This document shows, in pieces, positions 27,581-37,708 of a stretch of 64,000 nucleotides of DNA; the first letter of the stretch is position 1; the number at the start of each line of letters is the position of its first letter. The position numbers and the translations under genes were made by a program. A model generated the notes under the pieces. The model searched no databases. It worked only from the letters and a program-made list of their open reading frames with translations, and was not told where the DNA came from. The stretch is from Cyclobacterium amurskyense. Lineage in GTDB: Bacteria; Bacteroidota; Bacteroidia; Cytophagales; Cyclobacteriaceae. Location of the stretch: contig NZ_CP012040.1 of NCBI RefSeq assembly GCF_001050135.1, forward strand, positions 868,001 through 932,000. Reading direction: 5' to 3'.

Positions 27581-28519
27581 TTACTTGTCTTTCCTCTCCA
27601 ATATTTCATTATAAAGGGTTGTAATGCTTTCGGTGGAAGGTTCTTTTCTCATATTGCCTACCTGTTCTTCGTGTGTAGCCTGCCACCTGTACAACCAGGA
27701 AGCACCCCATTTTTTATAATAATTTTCCTTTTGCTGGTAAACCTTATCTGTCAAAGCCTCTCCCAGACTTATGAATTCATACCCTCTCTTTTTTAACTCA
27801 TTTATTAATTGAGGAAGATAATCTGCATTCAGTTTAGTGTCGTGGCATAAATATATTTGATTGACAGTACGCTGATAGTCCTTAAAAGCCAGGTCTTCAA
27901 AAAATTCAAAATAAGCCAAAGTTGTCCTCAAATATTCCTCTCCGATCTCTTTCGCTTTTTCAACCTCCCCTTTATCTAGGAAATCCTCATAGACAAAATT
28001 GAACATCCAGTCCACACTCTCCACTGTATAGGGCGTAATAGTATACCCATTATCTTTTAAGAAGTTTCTTACTTGCACATGTTGGACAGAATCTTCGCCT
28101 AAATCATTGAATGGAAACCTAAAGTATTGAAGGCTTTTATTGTATTTCTTAGCAAGTTGTCGAGTGATGGCTTCCCCATTTATAATTTCACTTGCATAGG
28201 CATCTACTCCTGTGATGGAATACCGAGCATGGCTAAATGAATGATTGCCTAAGGTTATGTATTCCTTTTGGGCCCAATCGTTTAGAAGTCCAAAGTTTCT
28301 GGTTATGGAGTCTGTACTATAAACACGTGCCTCGTTAATGAAAATGGCAATGGGTATTTCTAAGGAATCCAATTTCTGCATGAGAACAGATTGGAAGCCA
28401 TCTTTTTCGAACCTGCGGGTGTTGGGAACATCATCAATGGTGATAGATACCATTTTTTGACAATTTGCCAACTGACAAATAATTAAAAACCCCGTTAAGA
28501 ATAAGTATTTCAAATTCAA
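27581..28519 (-). CDS. Exported polysaccharide deacetylase (NodB homology)
   Basis: 312 residues. Signal peptide ending near LANCQK. NodB motif 1 ITIDDVP (Asp-Asp at 29-30), motif 2 LGNHSFSHARYS (the two metal-binding His), and motif 3 FRFPFNDLGE. Family members remove acetyl groups from peptidoglycan, chitin or other polysaccharides. The C-terminal part (about 230-312) is extra helical sequence. The substrate is not apparent. Confidence 0.9.
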   Translation of the reverse strand: MNLKYLFLTGFLIICQLANCQKMVSITIDDVPNTRRFEKDGFQSVLMQKLDSLEIPIAIFINEARVYSTDSITRNFGLLNDWAQKEYITLGNHSFSHARYSITGVDAYASEIINGEAITRQLAKKYNKSLQYFRFPFNDLGEDSVQHVQVRNFLKDNGYTITPYTVESVDWMFNFVYEDFLDKGEVEKAKEIGEEYLRTTLAYFEFFEDLAFKDYQRTVNQIYLCHDTKLNADYLPQLINELKKRGYEFISLGEALTDKVYQQKENYYKKWGASWLYRWQATHEEQVGNMRKEPSTESITTLYNEILERKDK

Positions 28520-28665
28520 TTTATTCCATGATTTTAGTTACATGCTAAGTTCTTATTATTTTATTAAAATTAGGCTATTTCAAGTATGCTTTGATTCAAT
28601 TTCTTAAAGAATATTCTATTTCCGATCATTTTATTGAAATAAAATTAAAAACTGTATATTTAGGA

Positions 28666-29739
28666 ATGAACAGAAATATTATAATCCTATTTCTATTTGT
28701 ATTAAGTTCTTGTGAGACAGCATCAGAGGACCTTTCCTACAGAATTATCCAAGAGAAGGATTTCAAAGTAATTCCCATTACTTCACAAAAGTATTATTTC
28801 GAGGAAATCATCAATCCTTCTAAAATCGGATTAGTTGATGACAAAATTCTGATCTCTGAAGCATGGAGAGTTCCTGAGGAAAATCCCCGAATCCATATTA
28901 TCAATTCCAAAGATTGGACTTATGATAAACCAAAGGGGAAACATGGTGAAGGTCCTTTAGAATTGATTGATGCTAGCTTGTTTTATAAAGGAGAAAATGC
29001 TGATACTTTTTGGACCTATTCGATGAATAGGAGGAAAATAGTCGAATATTCGATGTCAGACGCTACACTTCTTGGGAAAAGTGAATGGAAAATGACTGAG
29101 CCAATGATGGGTATTCGGTTTTTCACTCAGGCTACTGACAGTAGTTTCCTGGGAATATCAAGAGTGAGTGAAAATCGAATTCTGGAATTTGATAAAGAAG
29201 GTAATAAAATCGGAGGATATGGAGCTTGGGAAAAGGTAAAGGATAGACCTGACCTGAATGCTCATCACCTGGCAGAATTAAACGGTAGTTTTTTTAAAGG
29301 AAATGCTGATGAAGGACTTTTTATTAGAGTGGGACTATACAGGGATAGGCTTGAGGTTTTTAACAACCGAGACAAATCCTTTATCATCATAGATGGGCCA
29401 GATCTAGCATTGCCACCGTTTGAACTAATTGATGCAGGTGGCATTGAGCATTTGTATCTAGGTTTGGACCCTCACTATCACTATAGAGATGCTGTTGTTA
29501 CTAAAAGCTATATTTTCGCATTGTATGGGGGAGTAAGCCTATCTGAATTCAACAAAACATCGGTTATGGCTGAGCAAATATGGGTTTTTGATCACAAAGG
29601 AAAGCCCCTCTGGAATTTAAAGTTGGATAGGTCACTCATCAATTTTGTTATTAATGAAGATACAAATGAAATTTATGGATTGACTACTGACGAAGATCCT
29701 GGCATTTCGGTTTATACTATCCCAGAGGAGTTGTTGTAA
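28666..29739 (+). CDS. Lipoprotein, TolB-like six-bladed propeller (BF3164 type)
   Basis: 357 residues from ATG 28666, which gives a short lipoprotein signal MNRNIIILFLFVLSSCE; an upstream start at 28591 would bury the signal. The rest is repeated beta-strand units typical of the Bacteroidota BF3164-like propeller lipoproteins (GKHGEGPLELIDAS early, DHKGKPLWNLKLD late). Function of these proteins is unknown; a binding or scaffold role at the membrane is likely. Confidence 0.78.
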   Translation: MNRNIIILFLFVLSSCETASEDLSYRIIQEKDFKVIPITSQKYYFEEIINPSKIGLVDDKILISEAWRVPEENPRIHIINSKDWTYDKPKGKHGEGPLELIDASLFYKGENADTFWTYSMNRRKIVEYSMSDATLLGKSEWKMTEPMMGIRFFTQATDSSFLGISRVSENRILEFDKEGNKIGGYGAWEKVKDRPDLNAHHLAELNGSFFKGNADEGLFIRVGLYRDRLEVFNNRDKSFIIIDGPDLALPPFELIDAGGIEHLYLGLDPHYHYRDAVVTKSYIFALYGGVSLSEFNKTSVMAEQIWVFDHKGKPLWNLKLDRSLINFVINEDTNEIYGLTTDEDPGISVYTIPEELL

Positions 29740-29769
29740 AACAAAAAACAGCTAAAAAGGGTAACCAAC

Positions 29770-30900
29770 CTATTTCCCTTTATTTAACTCAGAAAGCTCT
29801 TCTTTGCCAATGGTATTCATTAGTTCTGGGGACAAGCTTGTGATATTATTGGTCAATTCCTCAACGCCCGAAACATTAGAAAGGATGACCACCCCATTTT
29901 TTGCTTTCACATCTATAATTATGGAAGAGGTATAGCCTCCCGTTCCCCCATTGTGCCAATTCCATTCTTCTCCCGATTCTGTTTGAATGACACTCCAACC
30001 TAAAGCCATAGAATAACTTTCGCTTACTTTAAAAAAGGCCGTTCGCGAAAGAACCAACGCTTGGTTTGAACTGTCAAATTGTGCCAAGGCAAACTTTGAC
30101 AAATCATTTACCGAGGATAAAATTCCACCGGCCCCCATCAGCACAGCCATGTCCCAATTCGACACCTCTTCCCCTTCATCATTAAGCCCCTTAACCAATT
30201 TATCCTCCACCTGGCTCCTTAGTGTAGTTGACGTATTCATCCCATATTTAGAAAAAATTTCCTTTTGAAGCATCTCTTCGTAAGTCATCTGCGCTTTATT
30301 GCTTAGCACATAACCAAGCATTCCTACGCCAAGATTTGAGTAGTCTGAAACCTCCCCAGGTTTATGCATCATGATCAATTCTTGGGTCAGATAGGTTTTA
30401 AGCTCCTTTTCCCCAAAATCCTGGTACGGGTTATCTAAACTCAGCGCCTCTAAACTTGCTGGCACTCTAGGCAAGCCGGAGGTATGGGTAGCCAATTGCT
30501 TAAGGGTAATTTTAACATCATCCTTCAATGAATAATTTAAATAGACGTCAATTTGATCCTCCAAATTGACCTCTTCCTCCACCAAATAGTTGGCCAGCAA
30601 GGTGCCTGTAAAAACCTTTGTAATGGATCCTATTTCGAAAACCCGGTCCTGATTTTGAATAAACACAGTTGAATCCTGTTGGCGTTTGACCCCTACAAAA
30701 TTAACCTTCCCATTTTCAATAATGGCTATGGCAACCTCAGCTTGGTTTGGCAATGCCTTTACCTTGTCAAAAATCAATTCATATTGCGCTTTAGTCAATG
30801 TTTCTACTTCTTCAACCTGAGCTTTAGATTCCTTTGAAGACGGATTTCCACAGCCATAAACGACTACTAATAAGATTAGAATTTGTAGATACTTGTTCAT
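29770..30900 (-). CDS. Serine hydrolase of the beta-lactamase class C / PBP4* family, lipoprotein
   Basis: 376 residues. Lipobox VYGC (Cys 17). Catalytic SxxK at GSITKVF (Ser 92, Lys 95), Tyr-Ser-Asn in VSDYSNLGVG, and His-x-Gly near NWHNGGTGGY. These families include class C beta-lactamases, DD-peptidases and esterases. Being a lipoprotein, it acts in the periplasm or on the surface. True beta-lactamase activity is not shown by sequence alone. It converges with the propeller lipoprotein gene. Confidence 0.9.
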   Translation of the reverse strand: MNKYLQILILLVVVYGCGNPSSKESKAQVEEVETLTKAQYELIFDKVKALPNQAEVAIAIIENGKVNFVGVKRQQDSTVFIQNQDRVFEIGSITKVFTGTLLANYLVEEEVNLEDQIDVYLNYSLKDDVKITLKQLATHTSGLPRVPASLEALSLDNPYQDFGEKELKTYLTQELIMMHKPGEVSDYSNLGVGMLGYVLSNKAQMTYEEMLQKEIFSKYGMNTSTTLRSQVEDKLVKGLNDEGEEVSNWDMAVLMGAGGILSSVNDLSKFALAQFDSSNQALVLSRTAFFKVSESYSMALGWSVIQTESGEEWNWHNGGTGGYTSSIIIDVKAKNGVVILSNVSGVEELTNNITSLSPELMNTIGKEELSELNKGK

Positions 30901-30979
30901 TAATTCCTGAGTTTATGACTTCCAATAGAAGGATTGTTATGCGCGTATCACTTCAATACAATCGACAATAGCACTCAAT

Positions 30980-31378
30980 TCAAATAGCCATTTTACGATC
31001 CTTTTTAACAATGATAACACATAGAATTGTTGAAACCAAAGTCAGTAGCGTTCCAAGAATTAACTCTAATAGGCTTTCCGAAAAAAGATTACCAATGGTA
31101 TTAAGGCCAAAAAAAGCCGCAAAAACCCAAATGAGTGCATTTATAATTTTATTCTCTTTTTCCCTTTCAATCAGTTTGTATTTTATGAATAGTATGGTCA
31201 ATAGAAATATATTCAACAGGATAGAGAAGGTTTCAAAAGTTTTCATCTCCTCCACAGAGTTGAGTCTTCCAGCCCAAACGATATCGTAGGGAATAAATTG
31301 AAAAAATACCAAAAAGTGAAATACCAAAACCACTCCAAGAAGGCCAAACATTATCACCAAAGCTGTTTTCTTCTTCAT
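30980..31378 (-). CDS. Small membrane protein of unknown function
   Basis: 132 residues with four predicted membrane helices (about 7-28, 48-66, 80-98, 103-124) separated by short loops, with a Lys-rich loop at about 68-77. No recognised family. It lies 79 bp upstream of the serine hydrolase gene on the same strand. Confidence 0.65.
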   Translation of the reverse strand: MKKKTALVIMFGLLGVVLVFHFLVFFQFIPYDIVWAGRLNSVEEMKTFETFSILLNIFLLTILFIKYKLIEREKENKIINALIWVFAAFFGLNTIGNLFSESLLELILGTLLTLVSTILCVIIVKKDRKMAI

Positions 31379-31626
31379 ATTTCTAAATTTTAATTCCTGC
31401 CTTACAAAACTCTTTACTTTTAACCCTTTAATTCTGAGTAGCTTAATTTTTCAACACTAAAAACCCAGTAACCTACTCACCACAATACTTTTAGTACAAA
31501 ACAATTGACAAATCCTTTAATGACTATGTATAACAAAAACATTTCTATCTTTTGACCTCAGTGTAAAGGGTAATTGAAAAAGACATCAACCCAAATTGAA
31601 ATGTTGAGTACTACACATCAGGAACT

Positions 31627-31674
31627 TTAACCCGAAATATGCAATAGACATTCTATTACATAATCCGGGTTTAA
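31627..31674 (+). repeat. Palindromic repeat, short form, copy 1
   Basis: 48 bp from TTAACCCG to CGGGTTTAA. The two 20-nt arms (AACCCGAAATATGCAATAGA and the complement of TCTATTACATAATCCGGGTT) agree at 17 of 20 positions around a 3-nt centre (CAT). It matches copy 3 at 51663-51710 almost base for base and the ends of the longer copies. It lies in the 382-bp gap between the small membrane protein and map; nothing else was recognised in that gap. Confidence 0.9.
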
Positions 31675-31760
31675 CAACTCTTGTATTTGAAACTATGGAA
31701 AGTTTATTCCAAGTGAATAGGGCTCAAAACCTCCCATCCATTGGCCAATTGCCAATAAAT

Positions 31761-32525
31761 TTAGCTCCAAAGCTGGTTTGATTTTGTTAAAATAACAGGT
31801 GCATCATCTGTAACTAAAATTGTTTGTTCGTGTTGGGTAACATATCCACCCTTGTTCCCCACCAAAGTCCACCCATCCTGCAACTCCACAGCAATATTTG
31901 AGCTGGTTGAAATAAAAGTTTCAATCGCCACAGTAGTGTTTTTCTTGAACCTTTCTCTATTGCTTCTGACCCGATAGTTTAAAATATCCTCAGGTTTTTC
32001 ATGTAAGCTCCTTCCAACACCATGTCCTGCTAAATTCTTGATTACCTTGAAACCATGTTTTTTTGCTTCTGTTTCAATCAAGCCCCCAATATCTGCTATT
32101 TTCACACCTCCTTTAATATTACCAATGGCTTTGCGTAAAATATTTTTTGAAGCATCTACAAGTGGCTGGAGCTTATTAATGTCCTTTCCAATAATAAATG
32201 AGCCTCCATTGTCAGACCAAAACCCATTCAATTCGGCCGAAACATCTATATTAATTAAATCTCCTTCCTTAAGAATTTTATGCTTGGATGGTATACCATG
32301 CGCGGCTACTTCATTTACACTAATGCAAGTATATCCGGGAAAACCATATGTTTCATAAGGAGCTGATTTTGCCCCAAAGCCTTTTAGAATTTCACCTCCA
32401 TATTCATCCAGTTCCTTGGTTGACATACCAATTTTGGCGTATTCTCTCATCAATTTCAAGGTTGTACCTACAACCTCACTGACACTTTTCATCCCCTCTA
32501 AATCGGATTCTTTTGTAATCGACAT
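31761..32525 (-). CDS. map: Type I methionine aminopeptidase
   Basis: 254 residues. Removes the initiator Met from nascent proteins. Metal ligands are all present: two Asp in INIDVSAELNGFWSDNGG, His in NLAGHGVGRSLHE, Glu in VAIETFIST, and Glu in VTQHEQTILV. No zinc-finger extension. It stands alone among unrelated genes and not in a ribosomal-protein operon, so it is probably a second copy. Confidence 0.94.
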   Translation of the reverse strand: MSITKESDLEGMKSVSEVVGTTLKLMREYAKIGMSTKELDEYGGEILKGFGAKSAPYETYGFPGYTCISVNEVAAHGIPSKHKILKEGDLINIDVSAELNGFWSDNGGSFIIGKDINKLQPLVDASKNILRKAIGNIKGGVKIADIGGLIETEAKKHGFKVIKNLAGHGVGRSLHEKPEDILNYRVRSNRERFKKNTTVAIETFISTSSNIAVELQDGWTLVGNKGGYVTQHEQTILVTDDAPVILTKSNQLWS

Positions 32526-32635
32526 GCTTTGTTTTAAAAAGGTTAATGACCTGTATAAAAGATAGAAAAGGTAATCTCCACCTCTTAACTAATTTATAAT
32601 TTTTAACCGACAAATGGATATTTACAGTAAATTCA

Positions 32636-32672
32636 AACCCATATTCAAAGGTTAAACAATTGAATATGGGTT
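32636..32672. terminator. 13-bp hairpin between the EthD-family gene and map
   Basis: AACCCATATTCAA (32636-32648) and TTGAATATGGGTT (32660-32672) are perfectly complementary with an 11-nt loop. It lies 94 bp past the EthD-family stop. No clear T run follows, so a terminator role is weak. It also begins AACCC and ends GGGTT like the dispersed repeat, but the inner sequence differs. Confidence 0.4.
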
Positions 32673-32765
32673 GGAATTCCAATTGCGAATCAGCTTATTA
32701 AACCTTTGTTGATCGCAGTTAATGCAAATTATCTCATCGACAGCAACTGGAGGTTATAATTGCTA

Positions 32766-33071
32766 TTAGCTTGGAACCTCTCCTATCATCACATCCACAC
32801 CACCTGTGGCGAAATTAGGGATATCATTTACAGCAGCTAGCCCTTCAGGGGTAGCCATTTGCTTTTTTAATTCTTCTATAGAGTCGAAATACAATTCTGC
32901 CATTCTATACTGAGAAGGTTTTCCTCCATCCGGTGTTCCAATGAATTTAGTAAACTCAACACGACTTAAACCCTTAATTTTAGCGGCGATGGGAAGGTGA
33001 GTTTCAGAATAGTAAGTCTCAAAGGCTGCAGGATCTTCTGGGTGTCCATACATTACAACTAATTTTACCAT
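32766..33071 (-). CDS. EthD family protein
   Basis: 101 residues from ATG 33071 (MVKLVVMYGHPEDPAAFETYYSETHLPIA); a longer frame from 33119 adds a Lys/Asn-rich stretch unlike the family. It shows the dimeric ferredoxin-like EthD pattern, with the conserved His in ETHLPIAAKIKGL and the C-terminal ATGGVDVMIGE. EthD members occur with ether-degradation or quinone enzymes; no such partner is nearby. The role here is unknown. Confidence 0.85.
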   Translation of the reverse strand: MVKLVVMYGHPEDPAAFETYYSETHLPIAAKIKGLSRVEFTKFIGTPDGGKPSQYRMAELYFDSIEELKKQMATPEGLAAVNDIPNFATGGVDVMIGEVPS

Positions 33072-33288
33072 GTTTTTTTTATTACTGTGACTATTTTTTT
33101 TTATAATTCTACTCCTCAATAATTCCTCAAAAAAACATTACTTGAGAAAATAATCTTTTCAAGATAAGAATATTTCATTTAGAGGTTATTAGAACACGAG
33201 TAAAATGCAAGAAAAACAAACTTTCTTTCTTGACCTGCAGAAACATTTTTCCTGCAGCCTTTAATTTCAATAATCTCCTATATTTATA

Positions 33289-34485
33289 TCAGTCAGTAAC
33301 TATTTCGATTTCCATTTGATTCCATTTATAATAGGTACTGTGATTATTTCCGGCATCAGACCAGATCAAGACCATCTTTTTACCATCTTTACTGATCCAT
33401 TTTGGGCTTAACTTTATGCCATAAGTACGGTTTTCCTTGTTGTCGGGATAAAAGGCATCTTTATAATAAAACTGTTTCCAAGGCCCCCAAGGATTCTCTG
33501 AATACCAAAACCCAATGCTTCCTGGAAGTGGGCAGTCCCTGCACCAGCCATCCCAGAATTCCTTACTTGGATCCTTTATTCCATAACTGGCCATAATGTA
33601 TAAATCCAGGCCAGCATTGTAAACGACACTAGGAAACCAACTGGCCCACATCCATTGCTCACCTTCACCTGCCTCAGGATACTGTATTGTAGCACCTCTC
33701 TGACGCATGTCTGAGGTCCATATAGCTTGATTGTTATTGATTCCTTGAAAATATTCATATGCTGATTTTTCCAAAATTTTGTCTTTATGTACCCTAGCCA
33801 AAGCCAGATTTCGAGGATCATGCTGTTCCGGAGAGTACATATAAACAAACTCATCTTTAGCTGCTGAGTTGGCTTTCCCATTTTGTAAAAAAGCAATCCA
33901 ATTGAAAGCATAAGCCTCTTTCCCCTCCTTAGGCCGTGGATCTTCCTTATGGAAGAAAAAGGCGGTTGAGTCTAATTCTTGAAAGGACTTATAATTCTCT
34001 AAAGTTCCATCCCAACGGTAAACCGTTTTGCCAAAATCTTTCGTATACAAAAGCCTATTAGCAGTAGCTCTTCGGTACCAGGTATCAGTTTCACTTCTCC
34101 ATAGCCACATATAGATAGTACTATCTACGGCTAAGGTGCCGTACCCATACAATGGTGAATCAACTAAACTAACCGGCCATCCAGGCATTTTTTTTACGTT
34201 CTTTTCGGTAAAATTTTGATCCCCCGAAATTTGTAAGAACATAGATCCTTCCCAATCTGCTAAGCTGTTCAATTTCTCTGAACTCCCCCACCATCCATTT
34301 CCATCGTCCAAAATTGTATATACATTGTCATCAATGGCCCAGGTCTGACACCAGTTGTCACCAAAGTTCCCTTTGCGAACAAGGGTAGAAGTATCGAAAC
34401 GAACACCTATTGGATTGGTCTGCGAAAAAGCGGAAATGGTGCTCGCTATAAACAAAAGAAGTAATAAATATTTTCTTGGTTTCAT
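33289..34485 (-). CDS. Secreted DUF4185-like beta-propeller protein
   Basis: 398 residues. Signal peptide ending TISAFSQ. The body shows repeated beta-strand units and the pattern DNVYTILDDGNGWWG early and GFWYSENPWGPWKQFYYKD late, as in the DUF4185 five-bladed propellers, which are often encoded next to glycoside hydrolases. No confirmed activity. It lies at the edge of the polysaccharide-related stretch, next to a gene-decay zone. Confidence 0.7.
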   Translation of the reverse strand: MKPRKYLLLLLFIASTISAFSQTNPIGVRFDTSTLVRKGNFGDNWCQTWAIDDNVYTILDDGNGWWGSSEKLNSLADWEGSMFLQISGDQNFTEKNVKKMPGWPVSLVDSPLYGYGTLAVDSTIYMWLWRSETDTWYRRATANRLLYTKDFGKTVYRWDGTLENYKSFQELDSTAFFFHKEDPRPKEGKEAYAFNWIAFLQNGKANSAAKDEFVYMYSPEQHDPRNLALARVHKDKILEKSAYEYFQGINNNQAIWTSDMRQRGATIQYPEAGEGEQWMWASWFPSVVYNAGLDLYIMASYGIKDPSKEFWDGWCRDCPLPGSIGFWYSENPWGPWKQFYYKDAFYPDNKENRTYGIKLSPKWISKDGKKMVLIWSDAGNNHSTYYKWNQMEIEIVTD

Positions 34486-35129
34486 GATTTTATAATATGT
34501 AGTGAAACGTGTGCAACTGATGCAAAAAGATCACAAGTACTTCCTTCTCCATTCTTTAGTTGAAAGTCAACGGTTGAAATATTATTTCTCAACAAGCTAT
34601 TACAATCTTGAGCAAAATACATAAAAATTACGGAGGGTTCAAAAACATTGAGTAGGCAACAAATGCATTAAGCAGGTAAAAGTTAATGTTGTGCCATACC
34701 TAATTCTCATCTTTGGGTAAAACATTGTATCCGTCCGATAAACCACATCTTCCAGAAATTTCAAATAGGGTTAAACTTGTGTTATGAAAAGACATTGCTA
34801 GAAAGAAATGAAAAGATATGTCAGGAAAGGTCCGAATAGGGTAAGAGCAAGTATGAATTTACGGCTTCCATGGGCCTAGTTTCTACCATGTTTTACTATC
34901 GGTAAAAAAATCCAACACCTGAATAGAAGCACCTTCAGCAGGAAACGGTTTTCCGTTGTTGAAACCGGGTCCTCTTTTGGACGTGGCCGCATATTGGGGT
35001 ATATTCTTTATTCTCTAGGTGTAAGCCTAGAACTTTATAAAAACTGTTCCACTGAATACCTTGGAGTTCTGCTCAGGTAGTGGAATATTGATTCTTTTTA
35101 CTTACTGCCACTACTTTAATTATGCCTAG
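34486..35129. other. Intergenic stretch of about 640 bp, no gene seen
   Basis: AT-rich with no long open frame. It leads into the IS66 remnant, so it may include further degraded transposon sequence that I could not recognise. Confidence 0.5.
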
Positions 35130-35402
35130 CAAACCGACATACGTTTTGGTATCAATACACTTTCAGAGCTATTTCAGAATGAACCTGGCTCCGATCCGAT
35201 GAATGAGGACGTCTTCATGTTCATAGGCAAGCGGTCCAACCAAGTCTGGACTTTGAGGTGGAACGGGGATGGTTTTACCCTGAACATCAAAAAGCCGGGA
35301 CAGGGCATTTTGAACAATCTAGGCTTGAGGGAGACGCAATGTCAAGCGTTCAACTGGTTCTGCTTTTACAGTAAAACCAATTCTATTCAGAGAACGGAAT
35401 AA
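35130..35402 (+). pseudogene. Remnant of IS66-family TnpB (IS66 Orf2)
   Basis: The open frame reads TDIRFGINTLSELFQNEPGSD (35133-35195, first 20 residues diagnostic) followed by FMFIGKRSNQVWTLRWNGDGF. This is the IS66 accessory protein pattern (xDMRxxxxGLxxLv...DPxxGdvFvFxxkrxxxxKxLxWdxdGF). The N-terminal start and the C-terminal part are lost, and no IS66 transposase or inverted ends were found. A TAG stop at 35127 closes it upstream. A dead insertion sequence scar. Confidence 0.75.
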
Positions 35403-35537
35403 CCCCTTAAAAAAGTGGAGAAAAAAGTGCTTTTTTATTTGATAAAAAGTGGATTAAAATGTTCATAACCAAATTTACACCTGTTTTCATAACATGAATA
35501 ACAGGATAATAGACTATAAAGAGTTATAAGAGCATGA

Positions 35538-35852
35538 ATTGTAGATGTTTTGTTTTATAACAACGTCTCTTACAACAACAACTCGGGTTATACCCTTGGC
35601 AAAACGACGACTACGGTTAATAATATTGAATTTAGCAATAAAGTCCCGAGTTATCGGAGTGGATTACATCACCATAACAGTTGGAATTTGTCAGATTATA
35701 CGGTTTCTGCCAGTGATTTTGTAAGTTTGGATCCTAGCTCACCGGATTTCCTGCGATTGAAAGCTGGGTCAGGACTTGTGAATGTTGGATCTGATATTGG
35801 ATTCCCATTCAATGGAACTGCTCCGGACCTTGGGGTTTATGAACAATACTAA
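35538..35852 (+). pseudogene. 3' fragment of a right-handed beta-helix polysaccharide lyase gene
   Basis: About 105 codons without a good start (an in-frame stop lies at 35535). The frame has FYNNVSYNNNSGYTLGKTTT and ends GSDIGFPFNGTAPDLGVYEQY, the usual C-terminus of pectate-lyase-like parallel beta-helix proteins (compare PDLGAFE in the next gene). The N-terminal portion is missing. It follows directly after the IS66 scar, so the lyase gene was probably cut by the insertion or a deletion. Confidence 0.7.
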
Positions 35853-35942
35853 ATTTTATTCAATCGCATAGCATATAAGGCGGATTCGGAAGAATGGATT
35901 AAAAACTATACATAATTGATTTATATTTACTTGAAAATTTTC

Positions 35943-37643
35943 ATGAGACCTATAAACTTGATCCTTGTATTCTCTGCCCTATTATTTTGGCATGATGGCT
36001 ATAGCCAAATTCCAGATGAGAATACTACCAATCCTTATGCTGTATCTACCTATGAATGTACTGGCCTGTATTGGACAACACCTGAGTCTGGAATTTGCAC
36101 TGTAAAATATAAAAAAGCATCGGATTCAGATTGGACGCAGGGACTTAACCTGGTGTATGATGATAGAGACGGCCAATATCGGGGAAGTATTGTCGGTCTT
36201 GAGCCTAATACTGAGTATCAAGTAGAACTATCGAGTGATCAGGACAAAACAGTCATGAATTTCACAACTCGAAACGATCAATTTCTAATTGGAAAGACAA
36301 CCTACCTGCCGGAGGGCGAATCAACTGACCCCATCATTATCACAGAATCGGGAACGGCAGATGGCTACCATCTAATCACAGTACCTGAAAATACCAGTTC
36401 AGTGATCAATATGGGCAATGTTGGCAATGAGGGAATTAAAATTGATGCTGACTATGTAATCGTCCGGGGAATAGAAATACGTAATGCGAGAGTAGATGGT
36501 ATTCGTATAAAGGAAAACAGACATGACATTGTCATCGAACAATGTTACATCACTTTTTGGGGAAGAATAGGCGGCCCCATCACTTACGGAAATCTAGAAG
36601 GAAGCACGGATAGTGGTATTAAAGCAGAAAGTGGCACATGGAATTTGACCATCCAAAGAAACTTGATTGAAGACCCCAGAGGTGCATCAAATGATTGGGA
36701 AACAGGTCATCCATCAGGACCTCAAGGTATCACTATTAGCCAAAGCTTAGGAGGGAATGTAATACGGTATAACGATATTCTTTCCACTGAAGATCATGGG
36801 TTCAATGATGCCATCGGTGGTGGCGCAAATTATTCCAATGTGGGCAATATGAACCGGGACTCGGATATTTATGGCAATCTGATCCGTAGTGTTTGGGATG
36901 ATGCCATCGAAGTCGAAGGAGCCAATATGAACGTTCGGGTATTTGGCAATTATGCCCATAAGTTCTTCAATGGTATAGCTACCGCTTCTACTACGAAAGG
37001 CCCGATATATATTTATAAAAATGTAGTAGGAGAAACCAGGATAGGACATCGTAACCCCAGTGGAGGATCCTTTATCAAAACTGGAGAGCGAGAACCGTTT
37101 GCCGGAGGTAGAAGATATGTATTTCACAATACGATAGTGCAACCGATGGGTGCTTCCCATGCTTTCTCTGGTCATGGTATTTCCAATACAGTCACAAGGA
37201 ACAATATCTTTGATGTTCCAGGAAGACTGGCAGCTGATCGTGAAACAGTTGACAATAGCGATTACGACTACGATTATTTTTCAGGTCTATCATCGGGTGT
37301 GGCCAAGGAGAAAAATGGCATAAAATTCGGTACCACACCATCTGCCACCAGACTCTACAGGACTTCGTATTCCCTGGAATATTTCCCTCGATCCAGGATC
37401 AATTCTATAGTCTGGGGAAGGAAGCCCTATCAGTTCGGCGATGTCCAAAGAAACATTACAGATCCTGTTGTGCAAATTCGTAACCCATTGATTGATGGTG
37501 GCATCGAAATCCCGGGATTCAATGACGATTTCAAAGGGGATGCTCCAGACTTGGGTGCTTTTGAGGTAGGAGCTGCCCCTCTGGAATTCGGTAGACGTGC
37601 CTATTTGGCCCATGATGAAGGCTGGTCTGCCTGGGAGAAATAG
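35943..37643 (+). CDS. Secreted FnIII plus right-handed parallel beta-helix protein (lyase-like)
   Basis: 566 residues from ATG 35943 (MRPINLILVFSALLFWHDGYSQ signal peptide); a TTG at 35916 is less likely. An N-terminal FnIII-like domain (about 30-115, GLEPNTEYQVEL) is followed by a parallel beta-helix (about 150-480) with repeated short strands such as DYVIVRGIEIRNARVDGIRI, and a C-terminal PDLGAFEVG. The fold is that of chondroitinase B or pectate lyases. The substrate is unknown. A strong terminator lies 66 bp after. Confidence 0.8.
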   Translation: MRPINLILVFSALLFWHDGYSQIPDENTTNPYAVSTYECTGLYWTTPESGICTVKYKKASDSDWTQGLNLVYDDRDGQYRGSIVGLEPNTEYQVELSSDQDKTVMNFTTRNDQFLIGKTTYLPEGESTDPIIITESGTADGYHLITVPENTSSVINMGNVGNEGIKIDADYVIVRGIEIRNARVDGIRIKENRHDIVIEQCYITFWGRIGGPITYGNLEGSTDSGIKAESGTWNLTIQRNLIEDPRGASNDWETGHPSGPQGITISQSLGGNVIRYNDILSTEDHGFNDAIGGGANYSNVGNMNRDSDIYGNLIRSVWDDAIEVEGANMNVRVFGNYAHKFFNGIATASTTKGPIYIYKNVVGETRIGHRNPSGGSFIKTGEREPFAGGRRYVFHNTIVQPMGASHAFSGHGISNTVTRNNIFDVPGRLAADRETVDNSDYDYDYFSGLSSGVAKEKNGIKFGTTPSATRLYRTSYSLEYFPRSRINSIVWGRKPYQFGDVQRNITDPVVQIRNPLIDGGIEIPGFNDDFKGDAPDLGAFEVGAAPLEFGRRAYLAHDEGWSAWEK

Positions 37644-37708
37644 ATTAGCCCTGGATAAATTGGTTGCATGTAGTCTATAGCTGAGACCAATTATCAGTCG
37701 CTTTACCC

